Source: Biomphalaria glabrata
Taxonomy: Eukaryota > Mollusca > Gastropoda > Planorbidae
Direction: 5' to 3'
DNA length: 64,000 nucleotides
Assembly: GCF_947242115.1 (NCBI RefSeq)
Contig: NC_074714.1
Coordinates: 36,652,323 to 36,716,322, forward strand
Shown here: in pieces, positions 54,201 to 62,336 of the stretch
How positions within the stretch are numbered: position 1 is the first letter of the stretch
Layout of the letters: each line of letters begins with the position of its first letter
Made by a program: the position numbers and the translations under genes
Notes under the pieces: generated by a model
Told to the model about the DNA's origin: nothing
Seen by the model: the letters and a program-made list of their open reading frames with translations, nothing else
Databases searched by the model: none

Positions 54201-57200
54201 TAAAGTAAGTGTATCTGTATTGATGATTCACACAGTTAGTAAGGCTGATTTCTAGTTATAAGTAAAGTTATATGTAAAAAGAGAATCAGTGTTTTGTTTT
54301 TAAGATTACATTTAATTAAAATCTAATGCTTGTAAGAAATGACATAAAGCTATTAGCTCCAACTTTGGTTTTGGAGTCAAAGCCCTTTGTAAAGGGAGAA
54401 TACTTTCTAAAGAATCCAATAAATAGTGTTTATTATTATTATTATTATTATTGGCAATTACAATTGTCTAAGTTGCTTGTACAAAGCTATTACCTTCTTT
54501 AGCAAAAGAGTGAGGTGCTAAGAGATAAATTTGAGATGCAAAGAGTGAGGTGCTAAGAGATAAATTTGAAATGCAAAGAGTGAGGTGCTAACATATAAAT
54601 TTGAAATGCAAAGAGTGAGGTGCTAAGAGATAAATTTAGATATGCAAAGAGTGAGGTGCTCAGATAAAATGTGAAATGCAAAGAGTGAGGTGCTAAGAGA
54701 TAAATCTAGATATGCAAAGAGTGAGGTGCTAAGTGAAAACTTTGAGATGCAAAGAGTAAGGTGCTCAGAGATAAATTTGAGATGGAAAGAGTAAGGTGCT
54801 CAGAGATAAATTTGAAATGCAAAGAGTGAGGTACTAAGTGATAAATTTGAGATGCAAAGAGTGAGGTGCTCAGAGATAAATTTGAAATGCAAAGAGTAAG
54901 GTGCTAAGAGATAAATTTGAAATGCAAAGAGTGAGGTGCTAAGTGATAAATTTTTAGATGCAAAGGGTAAGGTGCTCAGAGATAAATTTGAAATGAAAAG
55001 AGTGAGGTGCTAAGTGATAAATTTGAGATGCAAAGAGTGAGGTGCTAAGAGATAAATTTAAGATGCAAAGAGTGAGGTGCTAACATAAATTTGAAATGCA
55101 AAGAGTGAGGTTCCAACATATAAATTTGAAATGCAAAGAGTGAGGTGCTAAGAGATAAATCTAGATATGCAAAGAGTGAGGTGCTAAGTGATAAATTTGA
55201 GATGCTAAGAGTGAGGTGCTAAGTGATAAATTTGAGATGCAAAGAGTAAGGTGCTCAGAGATAAATTTGAGATGCAAAGAGTAAGGTGCTAAGTGATAAA
55301 TTTGAAATGCAAATAGCAAGGTGCTCAGAGATAAATTCGAGATGCAAAGAGTGAGGTGCTAAGTGATAAATTTGAGATGCAAAGAGTAAGGTGCTCAGAG
55401 ATAAATTTGAAATGCAAAGAGTGAGGTGCTAAGAGATAAATCTAGATATGCAAAGAGTGAGGTGCTAAGTGAAAACTTTGAGATGCAAAGAGTAAGGTGC
55501 TCAGAGATAAATTTGAGATGCAAAGAGTGAGGTGCTTAGTGATAAATTTGAGATGCAAAGAGTAAGGTGCTCAGAGATAAATTTGAGATGCAAAGAGTGA
55601 GGTGCTAAGTGATACATTTGAGATGCAAAGAGTAAGGTGCTAAGTGATAAATTTGAAATGCAAAGAGTAAGGTGCTAAGAGATAAAATTGAAATGCAAAG
55701 AGTGAGGTGCTCAGAGATAAATTTTAAATGCAAAGAGTGAGGTGCTAAGAGATAAATTTGAGATGCAAAGAGTGAGGTGCTAAGTGATAAATTTGAGATG
55801 CAAAGAGTAAGGTGCTAAGTGATAAATTTGAGATGCAAAGAGTGAGGTGCTAAGAGATAAATTTGAAATGCAAAGAGTGAGGTGCTAACATATAAATTTG
55901 AGATGCAAAGAGTGAGGTACTAAGAGATAAATTTGAAATGCAAAGAGTAAGGTGCTAAGAGATAAGTGTGTTATGAACATATTTTTTTTTCTCTCCCCTT
56001 TCCCCTAGAGCTCTGTCTTGACTATAGAAAAGTAGACATAGGTTTTTACTGTTCATATCTGTAATATATTTATCTACAAACAATAACTGAATAAAAATCA
56101 TAGCACTTATTCTTTGTTCTGACACTATCATCATCAAAGTTATTCTATCTCATATTATTTAGATTTGTCTAGATTTAGATTTGTCTGTATTCTGGAACAA
56201 TTGGAAAGAGAAAACAATCAAACTATTAGAGAAATTTAACCATTGTTGCAGGGTTACCATTTTTATGTGTTTTGTTTGTGTTTGATTTTTACATTCAAAA
56301 ACTGTTTTGTTTCATCAGCATATATGTCATTGTAATATTGGCTGGAAGTACACTCCAGGTGTTGGATGTAGCCTCATTAATGTATGTTCATCCAAGTCAT
56401 GTCCAAAGAATGCCATATGTGAGACTTACGAGCCCTATACTTTTAGGTAAGACAGTCAGTCAATCAAACCAATGTGCTGCAATAATCTAATTCAGAACTT
56501 AGAAAATCCCCATTGCATTTTTTTTCTTCTTGGAAATTGGAATTAGAAAAATATCACTTTAAAGACAATAACAAATGAAAATATATATTGTGCATAAAAA
56601 AGTAGATTATTTAGTACAAGCCTTAATACAGGCTTGGTAATCATTAAGTTTTGGATCATTAGGTTCTGAAAGTAACTATTCTCTAATGTTGCAGGTGTAT
56701 GTGTAAAGAAGGCTTCATTAGCAGAAATAAAGTCTGTATAGGAAATATTTACCAAGTAAGGAACTTAATTTATTAATATGCAATAGTTTTTATTCAATGG
56801 TATTTTTTCAAAGATATAATGGGATCACATCCAGAAGGCAAATATTGTATATGATTCTGAAAACAGAATATATTCTAAATTGTATAGAATAAAAGTTAAA
56901 ATATTAACAACAAAGTTTTTGTTAATTTGTCATCTGCCACTCGCTCATTTTTTAAAAATTCCACCTTCCTATTGATGTAGGAATCATGAGATGCCAATGT
57001 ATTTTAACTTTTTAAGAAGCTAAGCTAGACTGGTAAGGAGGCATGGTGGCCAAGTGGTAGAGTGCTTGGCTTTAGAACTATGGGGTTCCGGACTTGAATC
57101 CTGATGAAGACTGGGATTTTTAATTTTGTGACTTTTAGGGAAATTCTAAGTTCATCTAGCTCTAATGGTTATTTTACATTAGTTTAGCTAAAGTAAAGGT

Positions 57201-60200
57201 GGTTGGTTGTTGTGCTGGCCACAAGACACCCTCATTAATCATGGGCGACAAAAACAGATGACCTTATCATCATATGCCCTTTGAATCGCAAGGTCTGTGT
57301 TAGGACTTGATTAGTAATTTGGTGTATAATGTTGTTTGTTTCATTAAAAGGTTAAGATTTTTCTTGGCGATAATGTCACAACAAATGAAAAACATGACTA
57401 GAATATTTGGGGTGCAATGAAAGTAAACACAGAATACTATTGTTGTACACAAGACACAGCATGTAGGCACATAGTAAGAACACAATCTTTACATTGTTGG
57501 CCTGTGTTATTTGGTGGAGAGTTACCTCCCTTTGGACTGCAGTTACATCAGACACATTGCGGAGGTGCCCAAGTCTAAAAAGGGGACTTCACTAATTATG
57601 CTGTTGAACTTTGTCATTTGCCTTCAAAAGTCTTATTTATTACCTCTGTTCCCTACTTATTGTCTTTTGAAAGTCATGAGTTAAACTTACTAGTAGAGTT
57701 TGATGAGTTTCACATAATTTAAATTTCCTAAAGTCATGGTGTTAAGCTGTTAACATGTTATGTTTATCTATCTATAATGCTGCCCATGTAATGTTTATCT
57801 ATCTATAATGCTGTCCATGTTATGTTTATCTATCTATAATGCTGTCCATGTTATGTTTATCTATCTATAATGCAGCCCATGTTATGTTTTAGTATTTTAC
57901 CTTAATGCTAATGAGTGAAATAGTTTATAATTCCTAAAATAAAATTGTTCTTCTTTAAAAAGAAGAGTGACATTAGGTTTTTTCATCTCTCTCAGTACTC
58001 CTCCCTGATTAAGTGATTCAAATTGACTTTTGAAGATTCAACAATTCTAATACAAAGTATTCAACACATTCCTCCTTCAACAGATCTGTTAGTTTTATAA
58101 AACAACTTCAAGCTTCAGAACCCAGAATTAATAGCTTTATTTTACAACAGCAATGACGGTTATCTATTCAGCAGACTCAATAGCCCGGCTTCTATATATT
58201 ATTAAAAACAAGTTCAATGATTTATTTTGATTGTCTGTCTAAAAAAAATCTTTAAAATTTTTTTATTAGTGATTGTTGAAGATGCCAAAGTTTTCATTGC
58301 TAACTCTGCAAAGAATGGTCAGAAAGAAGAAAATCTGAATTTTTTTCTAAATGTGATACAATATTTCCAGTGACTGCATGCCATGTTAAGAAATTGTCTA
58401 TAAACAAAAACTACTTTTATAAAATTAGATGTCACTGATACAGCCAAGCAAACCATTACATTTGGTTTAAATCTCATTTCTCTTCCAACCAAAATTCCCA
58501 TTCTTTTGAACGAATTTCTGTTGGTGCTGAATGAGGAATAAAACACTAGAGGCATTATAATCATAAAATCATTGCCAAATGGCAAGAACAGCATCATTCT
58601 AACATATTCTAGAAAAGTCTAAAACTGTAAATATTTTGACAAATGTACAGAATATCTTACATAATTTTATTCTCTGTTAAGTTTTAGGATTTAGTTTAGT
58701 CTTTTTTAGTTTTAGTCTTTTCTGAGTATATTTCTTTATATTTAGGAAAATACACATTTGCCCCTCAAAATACACATTTCCAGGTCTGGGAATTCACATT
58801 TCCTTGTTAGCATGTAGGCTTCTCTTACCTAGATCAATTTAGTCATGCATGTTAAACAATGACTTTAACTCTGCCAAGTCATTCCAGGCTTAAAAAAGAT
58901 AAAGGCACATTCCTCGTTCCATATGCTAGGACAAATTTGTACAAATGCTTCTTTTTCCCTAGTGCTATTAGAGCCTGGAATGAGTTGCCTGAGCTAGCCA
59001 GGAAAACCAGTGACACTGAGTATTTTATTAGGTTTTGTTTTGTATGGAAATTATGGTTCAGTGTTTTTTGTATAATTGCTATTAATATTTTAGTCTTCTA
59101 TCCTGTTGATTTAACTAAAGGTGTTACTCTAATCAAATGTGAGTATTCGTTTGTCATGAATCTCACAGCTTTATTTTGTGTCTGTTCCAATTCCTCAATT
59201 TCTGGAACAAAAATGCCATTTCTAAAAACTTCTATGAATTACAATTCATACACTGAAATATAGTTAGTTCAATATTTAATTTTCTAGATTGAAACACTTT
59301 TAAAATGCAATTCTTTGCTGTCTTACATTTACAGCTTTAAAAGTAATTCTCTCTCACCTACAATGTATATATTCATTTTTTTTTGCACTGATAAACATTG
59401 CCTGATGTAGTATAGCAGCAGAATACTTATTATTAGATGGCTGCCTCGTCGCGCGGTTTGCTCGCTGGACTGTCGTTTGGATTTATCCTTGGTCCCGGGT
59501 TCAAACCCTGCCTGTTCCAAACCTGTCGTCCTGCTGGAAGTTTGGACTAGAAAGTAAACTATCTTCAACTCCGAAACATGTAAAACATTTTACAAACATT
59601 TTATTCTTTACAGGCAGTATTAGATCTTAACAAAGATGGTGAATATGCAAAATCTTTGGACTATAGTATTCAAATGATTAGAAACTTCTACTATGAGCCT
59701 TTACAGAACCGTGGTCCATTTACAATATTTTTGCCAACAGATAAAGCATTCAGGTATTGTTTTCTTTATGACTATTGCATCTTGCTTCAAAGTAAGTTAT
59801 CATAGTTCTGTAGTAAATTTAAATGAACTAATAGAACATTTTAGAGTAAGTTTCAACATCACCACTACTCCTACTATTGCACAGCACTGCTGCCAATTTC
59901 TAAATTCAGCTTGAATAATAAGATGGGGCCTTATGGTACAGAACTTTGCCGAACAGCCAAAGATTCTTTCTTTTAAGGTCCTGGAAACTAGGATTTGGTC
60001 TCAGGATTTGAGGGCATCTCTGAATTCACTCATCACATCTGGCAATCTGTTGAAAAATAATGGAAATTTGTCATAGTGCTGGCCAAAGAACAACGTAGTT
60101 AACTGTTAGCTTTGGAACTATGCTTAATTTGCCTTCATAAGTTATAAGGATAGGTTTTATTAATGTCAATGTTTTTAAGCACACGTCTAACACTAACATA

Positions 60201-62336
60201 TTAACTTCATCATCATCATCATTCCTTTGAGTTCCTCATGGAACATAGGGCCTCGACATAAACACGCCACTCTCCACGGTCTCTTGCTAGCTTTTTGATG
60301 GTGTCCCAGCTCTTCCCGGTCTTCTCTGCTTCTTCAAGTACACTGCGTCGCCATGTTCTTTTTGGTCTTCCTCTGCGTCTTGTTCCCTGGGGGTTCCACT
60401 CTATGGCCTGCCTAGCTCTGTTGCTGGTATCTTTTCTAAGGGTGTGACCAATCCATCTCCACTTCCTCTCTAAGATCTGCACTTCTATATTTTTCTGTCC
60501 ACTCATCTCCCACAGTTTGGTGTTTTCTACTTTGTCATACCAGTGTATTTTTAGGATATTTCTCAGGCATCTGTTGATGAAGGTCTGTATTTTTTTTTGT
60601 TGTGGCTTCAGTTGTTCTCCATGTTTCAGAACCATACAGTAGGACAGCCTTGACATTAGAATTAAAGATTCTTAGTTTAGTCTTGTTTGAGATGTAAGGA
60701 GATTTCCAGGTTGGTTTTAGCTGTGTAAATGTCTGACGTGCTAGATTTATACGGCGTTTAATGTCTTCATCTGTTCCACCTGATATACTGACTACACTCC
60801 CAAGGTATATAAAATTTTCTACTTGGTCTATTGTCTGAGAATCCAATACTATGTCTCCACTTTGTTTATTGTTTACTTTAAGTACTTTAGTTTTTTGGTG
60901 GTTTATTTTGAGGCCTACTCTTTTTCCTACTTCGCTTAAAGCTGTGACCTTTTCTTGCATATCCTGTAGTCTGTGTGATAATAGGGCTATGTCATCAGCG
61001 AATTCCAGATCTTCCAGCTTTTGTGTGAGAGTCCATTGGATTCCTTTCCCTGCGTTAGAGTAGGCTTCTTTTGTGACCCAATCCAGTACTAGAAGGAACA
61101 GGAGTGGTGAAAGAAGACATCCCTGTTTGACTCCTGTTGTGACTGGAAATTCCTCTGACAGCTTGCCACAGTGGGTTACTTGGCAGGTGAAACCATCATA
61201 AAGGTTCTTGATTATGGTTATTATTTTATTGGGGATCCCATAATGTCTCATTACTGTCCAGATAGATTCTCTGTCGACACTATCAAAAGCTTTTTCAAAG
61301 TCAACAAAAGTTGCATAGAGAGGAGATTGCCATTCGACACATTGTTCTACAATTATCCTGAGTGTAGCTATTTGGTCAGCACAAGATCCTTCTTTTCTGA
61401 ATCCGGCCTGTTCTTCCCTTAGGTGTTCATCACATGCTCCCTTTATTCTGTTTAGTAGGATTCTGCTAAAAATCTTGCTTGGTACTGACAGCAAAGTGAT
61501 GCCTCGCCATTTCTCACATTGTGATAGATCTCCACTCTTTGGTATTTTAATTAGCAAGCCCTTTTTCCACTCACCCGGAGGTGTTTCTGTTAACCAAATT
61601 TTGTTGAATAGTTTGTGCATTTGGTCAACTATTTCACTTCCTCCTTCTTTTAGGACTTCGGGTGGTATGTTGTCAATTCCAGCTGCTTTACCTGTCTTCA
61701 TTTGTTTGAGTGCATTCCTTATTTCTTCTTTTGTTATTTCTTCCATGTTTATGTCTAGTGTTGGTCCTGCATTTAGATCTGGTGGATTTCGTGATTTAGG
61801 TCTATTGAGCACTTCTTGAAAATATTCTTTCCATCTTTCAAGTTGTTCATTTATTGAAGAAAGTAGTTTTCCGTATTTGTTTCGGACTGGAACATATTAA
61901 CTTAATAGATGACAAATTTTCATAGGGGAAAATATTAATTTCTAACTAGTACCATCATTTTCTCAAAACTTAAGTAATGCCTGTCACATTGTTCAAAAAT
62001 GTTTTATTGGAAGGCCAGATTTTAAAATTCTTTATTGATTTTTTTAAACCTTAATGCTAATTTAACTTTAACCTTCACCTCCCAAAGAAAAACAAAACTG
62101 ATTTTCTCAGCTCATTTTTAAGAAGGTAGCATTCATAAGGCTAATAATGTGTTGTTTTTTTTTAAAATGCAAACAGAGAAGTTTCCAGACAGTTTGGAGG
62201 CTTTGAGAAATTCTTGCAGAATGTTGATAGGGCACGACAAATTCTCAGGCAGCACATAATAATTGGCAAATCGAGAGCAGAAAGTCTGAACAGGGATAAA
62301 GTATACACACTTCAGGGCATTGTTGCTGAGATTAAG
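43142..62336 (+). CDS. Stabilin-like EGF/FAS1 receptor gene, 5' part (11 exons)
   Basis: Exons: 43142-43868, 45187-45303, 47075-47151, 47823-47889, 48508-48603, 51441-51575, 54005-54204, 56319-56446, 56695-56755, 59614-59753, 62177-62336. The joined frame is open for 1908 nt (636 codons), and every junction has GT/AG sites and matching phase. Order of domains: a hydrophobic leader after a long basic N-terminus, a Ser/Thr-rich stalk, a Cys-rich segment, several EGF-like modules (one laminin-EGF-like), then the start of a FAS1 domain. Stabilins combine EGF clusters, FAS1 domains, a Link domain and a TM helix, and act as scavenger or adhesion receptors. Only the N-terminal part is in the window. 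Introns are 0.25-2.9 kb and full of repeats. Confidence 0.85.
43923..44056. repeat. (GATA)n microsatellite in intron 1
   Basis: About 23 GATA units begin some 55 bases after the exon 1 donor. They are followed by two copies of TAGTCAGTCAGTTCTCGTCA with a second GATA run between. It is probably length-polymorphic. Confidence 0.95.
44805..45151. mobile_element. hAT-like MITE of about 330 bp in intron 1
   Basis: The element is 44812-45143. The left end AGGGCCGGCATTAGGCC and the right end GGCCGGCCCTGG are inverse near the tips. The flanks GTGAAGGG and GTGAAGGT agree in 7 of 8 bases. The interior is GC-rich at the left (GGGCCCC words) and AT-rich elsewhere. It lies 35 bases upstream of exon 2. 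Confidence 0.65.
45187..45303 (+). CDS. Stabilin-like exon 2: Cys-rich module
   Basis: Acceptor CGCGACCAG, donor GTAAGA. Encodes [20 protein letters not shown] and ends [12 protein letters not shown], with eight cysteines. Stabilins have a comparable Cys-rich segment with a CC motif before the EGF modules. Phase 1 in and out. Confidence 0.85.
45304..47074. other. Intron 2 with a TCTAGA/AGATCT-rich tract and LINE remnant
   Basis: 45560-46420 is dominated by interleaved TCTAGA and AGATCT and by CACTGTGACTAGTGACT-like words, very like the spacer at 1960-3420. A LINE remnant follows at 46500-46990. No additional exon is seen. Confidence 0.6.
46500..46990 (+). mobile_element. Decayed LINE C-terminus in intron 2
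   Basis: Frames read ITNEEVL, then [16 protein letters not shown] and [20 protein letters not shown]. This is the pattern IxNxEVLxRAGCQDIT..RxxRxxGHVxRM seen in APE-type LINE ORFs. Several stops and frame changes follow. Family assignment is tentative. Confidence 0.5.
47075..47151 (+). CDS. Stabilin-like exon 3: EGF module, first half
   Basis: Acceptor ATTCTTAG, donor GTAAGA. Encodes [20 protein letters not shown] and PMCRCD, the CNGNGxC type used by stabilin and laminin EGF modules. The exon ends in phase 0 and the module continues in exon 4. Confidence 0.88.
47152..47822. other. Intron 3
   Basis: AT-rich, with no repeats recognised. It ends in a pyrimidine-rich tract and CACACAG. Confidence 0.5.
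47823..47889 (+). CDS. Stabilin-like exon 4: EGF module, second half
   Basis: Acceptor CTCACACAG, donor GTTTGT, which is weaker than GTAAGT. Encodes [20 protein letters not shown] and SQ. The GTACELC..RYGxDC pattern is typical of the laminin-type EGF modules of stabilins. It ends in phase 1. Confidence 0.88.
48508..48603 (+). CDS. Stabilin-like exon 5: EGF-like module
   Basis: Acceptor ATTTTAG, donor GTAAGC. Encodes [32 protein letters not shown]: six cysteines in EGF order with the GDGSC.C..GY.G..C pattern. Phase 1 in and out, so it is a symmetrical exon that could be skipped or duplicated without a frame change. Confidence 0.88.
48604..49366. other. Intron 5, left part
   Basis: AT-rich sequence without a recognised repeat or exon. 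The repeat-rich part of this intron follows at 49367-51240. Confidence 0.45.
49367..50442 (+). mobile_element. Decayed, internally deleted hAT copy between 47-bp direct repeats
   Basis: The right end (GTGGCTTGTGACATGAAAGT, AAATTAAAATGGCCCACAGG, GGGCATCACTG at about 50395) matches the right end of 40515-42460. Short transposase-like text survives near 49770-49840 ([21 protein letters not shown]). The left terminus is lost. The element lies between two copies of a host segment, ACCTTTGTTTTCTGACTTAAGTT plus flank (49374 and 50401). An S1 SINE is inserted at 50037-50295. Confidence 0.6.
50037..50295 (+). mobile_element. tRNA-derived SINE, family S1, in intron 5
   Basis: Starts AGGCACGGTGGCTGAGCAGT (A box TGGCTGAGCAG). 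It has AGAATCCTGGC at the B-box position, GAGTCCACCCAATTC and AGTTGGGGAAAGTAAAGGCG, and ends CCTATAGACTGCAAGGTCT. Inserted in the hAT remnant. Confidence 0.85.
50549..51039. mobile_element. hAT MITE with perfect 8-bp TSD in intron 5
   Basis: The element proper is 50557-51031 (475 bp). It is flanked by the exact duplication GTCTAAAA (50549-50556, 51032-51039). The ends CAGTGATGCCCAAC and GGGCATCATTG are inverse, and the ends share GGCC.ACAGGC words with 40515-42460. It is therefore an internally deleted member of that hAT family. Confidence 0.9.
51062..51175 (+). mobile_element. tRNA-derived SINE, family S2, worn copy
   Basis: Text CTGCCTAGTTGTGTGGTATA, then GGGTTTGAACCCTGCCTGCC (B box GGTTTGAACCC) and AGAAGTTTGGATTAAGA. 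It is collinear with 59437-59570. Dinucleotide TA arrays lie on both sides (about 51044-51060 and 51195-51230). Confidence 0.7.
51441..51575 (+). CDS. Stabilin-like exon 6: EGF-like module
   Basis: Acceptor CTCTTTCAG, donor GTAAGA. Encodes [45 protein letters not shown]: six cysteines in the order used by EGF modules, with the ACDCDIGY core. Symmetrical phase-1 exon. Confidence 0.88.
51945..52090 (+). mobile_element. Possible SINE S2-like remnant in intron 6
   Basis: GGCTTCATGGCCATATGGTA, then TCAAGTTTGAACCCTTCTCC (B-box-like GTTTGAACCC) about 50 bases later, followed by GGAATGTCTGAAACTTGTA. This is the general layout of tRNA-derived SINEs. The sequence is worn and the family is uncertain. 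Confidence 0.4.
52490..52800 (+). mobile_element. Non-LTR retrotransposon tail (family T copy 3), decayed
   Basis: Contains TATGCTAGGAGGAATTTGTA, TCTCTAGTGCCATTAGAGCA and TGGAACAGGTTAACAT. These correspond to the [18 protein letters not shown] segment of 58840-59265. The stretch upstream (AAAGACACAAAGATACAGAA) fits the same LINE but is badly worn. Confidence 0.6.
52801..54004. other. Intron 6, right part
   Basis: Pyrimidine-rich blocks recur (53075-53110, 53390-53430, 53535-53560). No exon or known repeat is recognised. The intron ends TTTCCCTCCAG. Confidence 0.45.
54005..54204 (+). CDS. Stabilin-like exon 7: one EGF module and start of the next
   Basis: Acceptor TCCCTCCAG, donor GTAAGT. 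Encodes [40 protein letters not shown] and [20 protein letters not shown], then SMIGPNK. The pattern NPC..PCG.NS.C....G..TCTC...F.GDG..C is the stabilin and calcium-binding-like EGF type. It ends in phase 0. Confidence 0.9.
54505..55967. repeat. 35-bp minisatellite, about 41 units, in intron 7
   Basis: Consensus words are GCAAAGAGTGAGGTGCTAAG, then (A or T)GATAAATTTGA(G or A)AT. The common period is 35 bp. Units vary at GTGAGG/GTAAGG, CTAAG/CTCAG and AGAGAT/AGTGAT, and a few units carry short deletions or an ATCTAGATAT insertion. Units with the same variant combination recur in blocks, which suggests segmental duplication within the array. Confidence 0.93.
56319..56446 (+). CDS. Stabilin-like exon 8: EGF module end and next EGF start
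   Basis: Acceptor TTCATCAG, donor GTAAGA. Encodes [20 protein letters not shown] and [20 protein letters not shown], then TF. This completes the EGF started in exon 7 and opens another. It ends in phase 2, with the Arg codon split across the intron. Confidence 0.87.
56695..56755 (+). CDS. Stabilin-like exon 9: EGF module end
   Basis: Acceptor GTTGCAG, donor GTAAGG. Encodes (R)[20 protein letters not shown], the second half of the EGF opened in exon 8 and the linker into FAS1. It is small (61 nt) and ends in phase 0. Confidence 0.85.
57033..57300 (+). mobile_element. tRNA-derived SINE, family S1, in intron 9
   Basis: Starts AGGCATGGTGGCCAAGTGGT with a perfect A-box pattern (TGGCCAAGTGG), then GACTTGAATCC at the B-box position. 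It continues GAAGACTGGGATTTTTAATT and GTTGGTTGTTGTGCTGGCCA and ends TCGCAAGGTCTG. Confidence 0.85.
57754..57885. repeat. 31-bp tandem repeat, about 4 units
   Basis: Units contain CATGTTATGTTTATCTATC and ATAATGCTGTC. Successive CATG starts are 31 bases apart (57754, 57785 and so on). Confidence 0.9.
57886..58839. other. Intron 9, right-middle part
   Basis: AT-rich, with no exon or recognised repeat. A TTTTAG-rich block lies at 58680-58735. Confidence 0.4.
58840..59265 (+). mobile_element. Non-LTR retrotransposon tail (family T copy 4, best)
   Basis: An open frame reads [40 protein letters not shown] and beyond. [25 protein letters not shown] is a typical C-terminal signature of CR1/L2-like and related LINE ORFs. 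The tail has no clear poly-A. The same family occurs at 3640, 17702 and 52490. Confidence 0.75.
59437..59603 (+). mobile_element. tRNA-derived SINE, family S2, abutting exon 10
   Basis: Starts GGCTGCCTCGTCGCGCGGTT, with the B box GGGTTCAAACCCTGCC about 60 bases later. It then has GCTGGAAGTTTGGACTAGAA and the tail AACATGTAAAACATTTTACA. Its tail ends about 10 bases before the polypyrimidine tract and AG of exon 10 (59614). Confidence 0.75.
59614..59753 (+). CDS. Stabilin-like exon 10: FAS1 domain, first part
   Basis: Acceptor TTCTTTACAG, donor GTATTG. Encodes [46 protein letters not shown]. The [13 protein letters not shown] block is the H1 core of FAS1 (fasciclin) domains. It ends in phase 2. 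An S2 SINE lies directly upstream of the acceptor. Confidence 0.92.
60195..61903 (-). mobile_element. 5'-truncated LINE with 13-bp TSD in intron 10
   Basis: The element is 60208-61890 on the minus strand. It is flanked by the exact 13-base duplication AACATATTAACTT (60195-60207, 61891-61903). The RT text runs from 61812: [56 protein letters not shown] (motif A), [19 protein letters not shown] (motif B), [12 protein letters not shown] (motif C). One frameshift, in an A-run near 60590, separates it from the C-terminal part [24 protein letters not shown] (stop near 60219). The tail is (ATG)n-like. It is an RTE-like or CFDP2-type LINE; clade uncertain. A related fragment lies at 19236-19476. Confidence 0.92.
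60535..61812 (-). CDS. LINE reverse transcriptase ORF, frameshifted
   Basis: A 425-codon frame covers most of the RT domain, with FADD as the catalytic core. It ends about 18 codons after leaving the true frame near 60590. The remaining C-terminus continues in the frame at 60219-60656 ([12 protein letters not shown] to VEALCSM). The APE endonuclease is missing through 5' truncation at 61890. The single frameshift and intact target duplication suggest a fairly young copy. Confidence 0.85.
   Translation of the reverse strand: MLNRPKSRNPPDLNAGPTLDINMEEITKEEIRNALKQMKTGKAAGIDNIPPEVLKEGGSEIVDQMHKLFNKIWLTETPPGEWKKGLLIKIPKSGDLSQCEKWRGITLLSVPSKIFSRILLNRIKGACDEHLREEQAGFRKEGSCADQIATLRIIVEQCVEWQSPLYATFVDFEKAFDSVDRESIWTVMRHYGIPNKIITIIKNLYDGFTCQVTHCGKLSEEFPVTTGVKQGCLLSPLLFLLVLDWVTKEAYSNAGKGIQWTLTQKLEDLEFADDIALLSHRLQDMQEKVTALSEVGKRVGLKINHQKTKVLKVNNKQSGDIVLDSQTIDQVENFIYLGSVVSISGGTDEDIKRRINLARQTFTQLKPTWKSPYISNKTKLRIFNSNVKAVLLYGSETWRTTEATTKKNTDLHQQMPEKYPKNTLV
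62177..62336 (+). CDS. Stabilin-like exon 11: FAS1 domain, second part
   Basis: Acceptor ATGCAAACAG, donor GTAGTA. Encodes [54 protein letters not shown]. The LRQHII block is the H2-side core of FAS1. Phase 0 at the end. The next exon lies beyond the window or was not recognised. Confidence 0.9.

Noticed and set aside
59437-59530. tRNA gene
   Set aside because: It has a B-box-like sequence but no cloverleaf or acceptor pairing; it is the head of an S2 SINE, as are the similar heads at 31930, 50037 and 57033.
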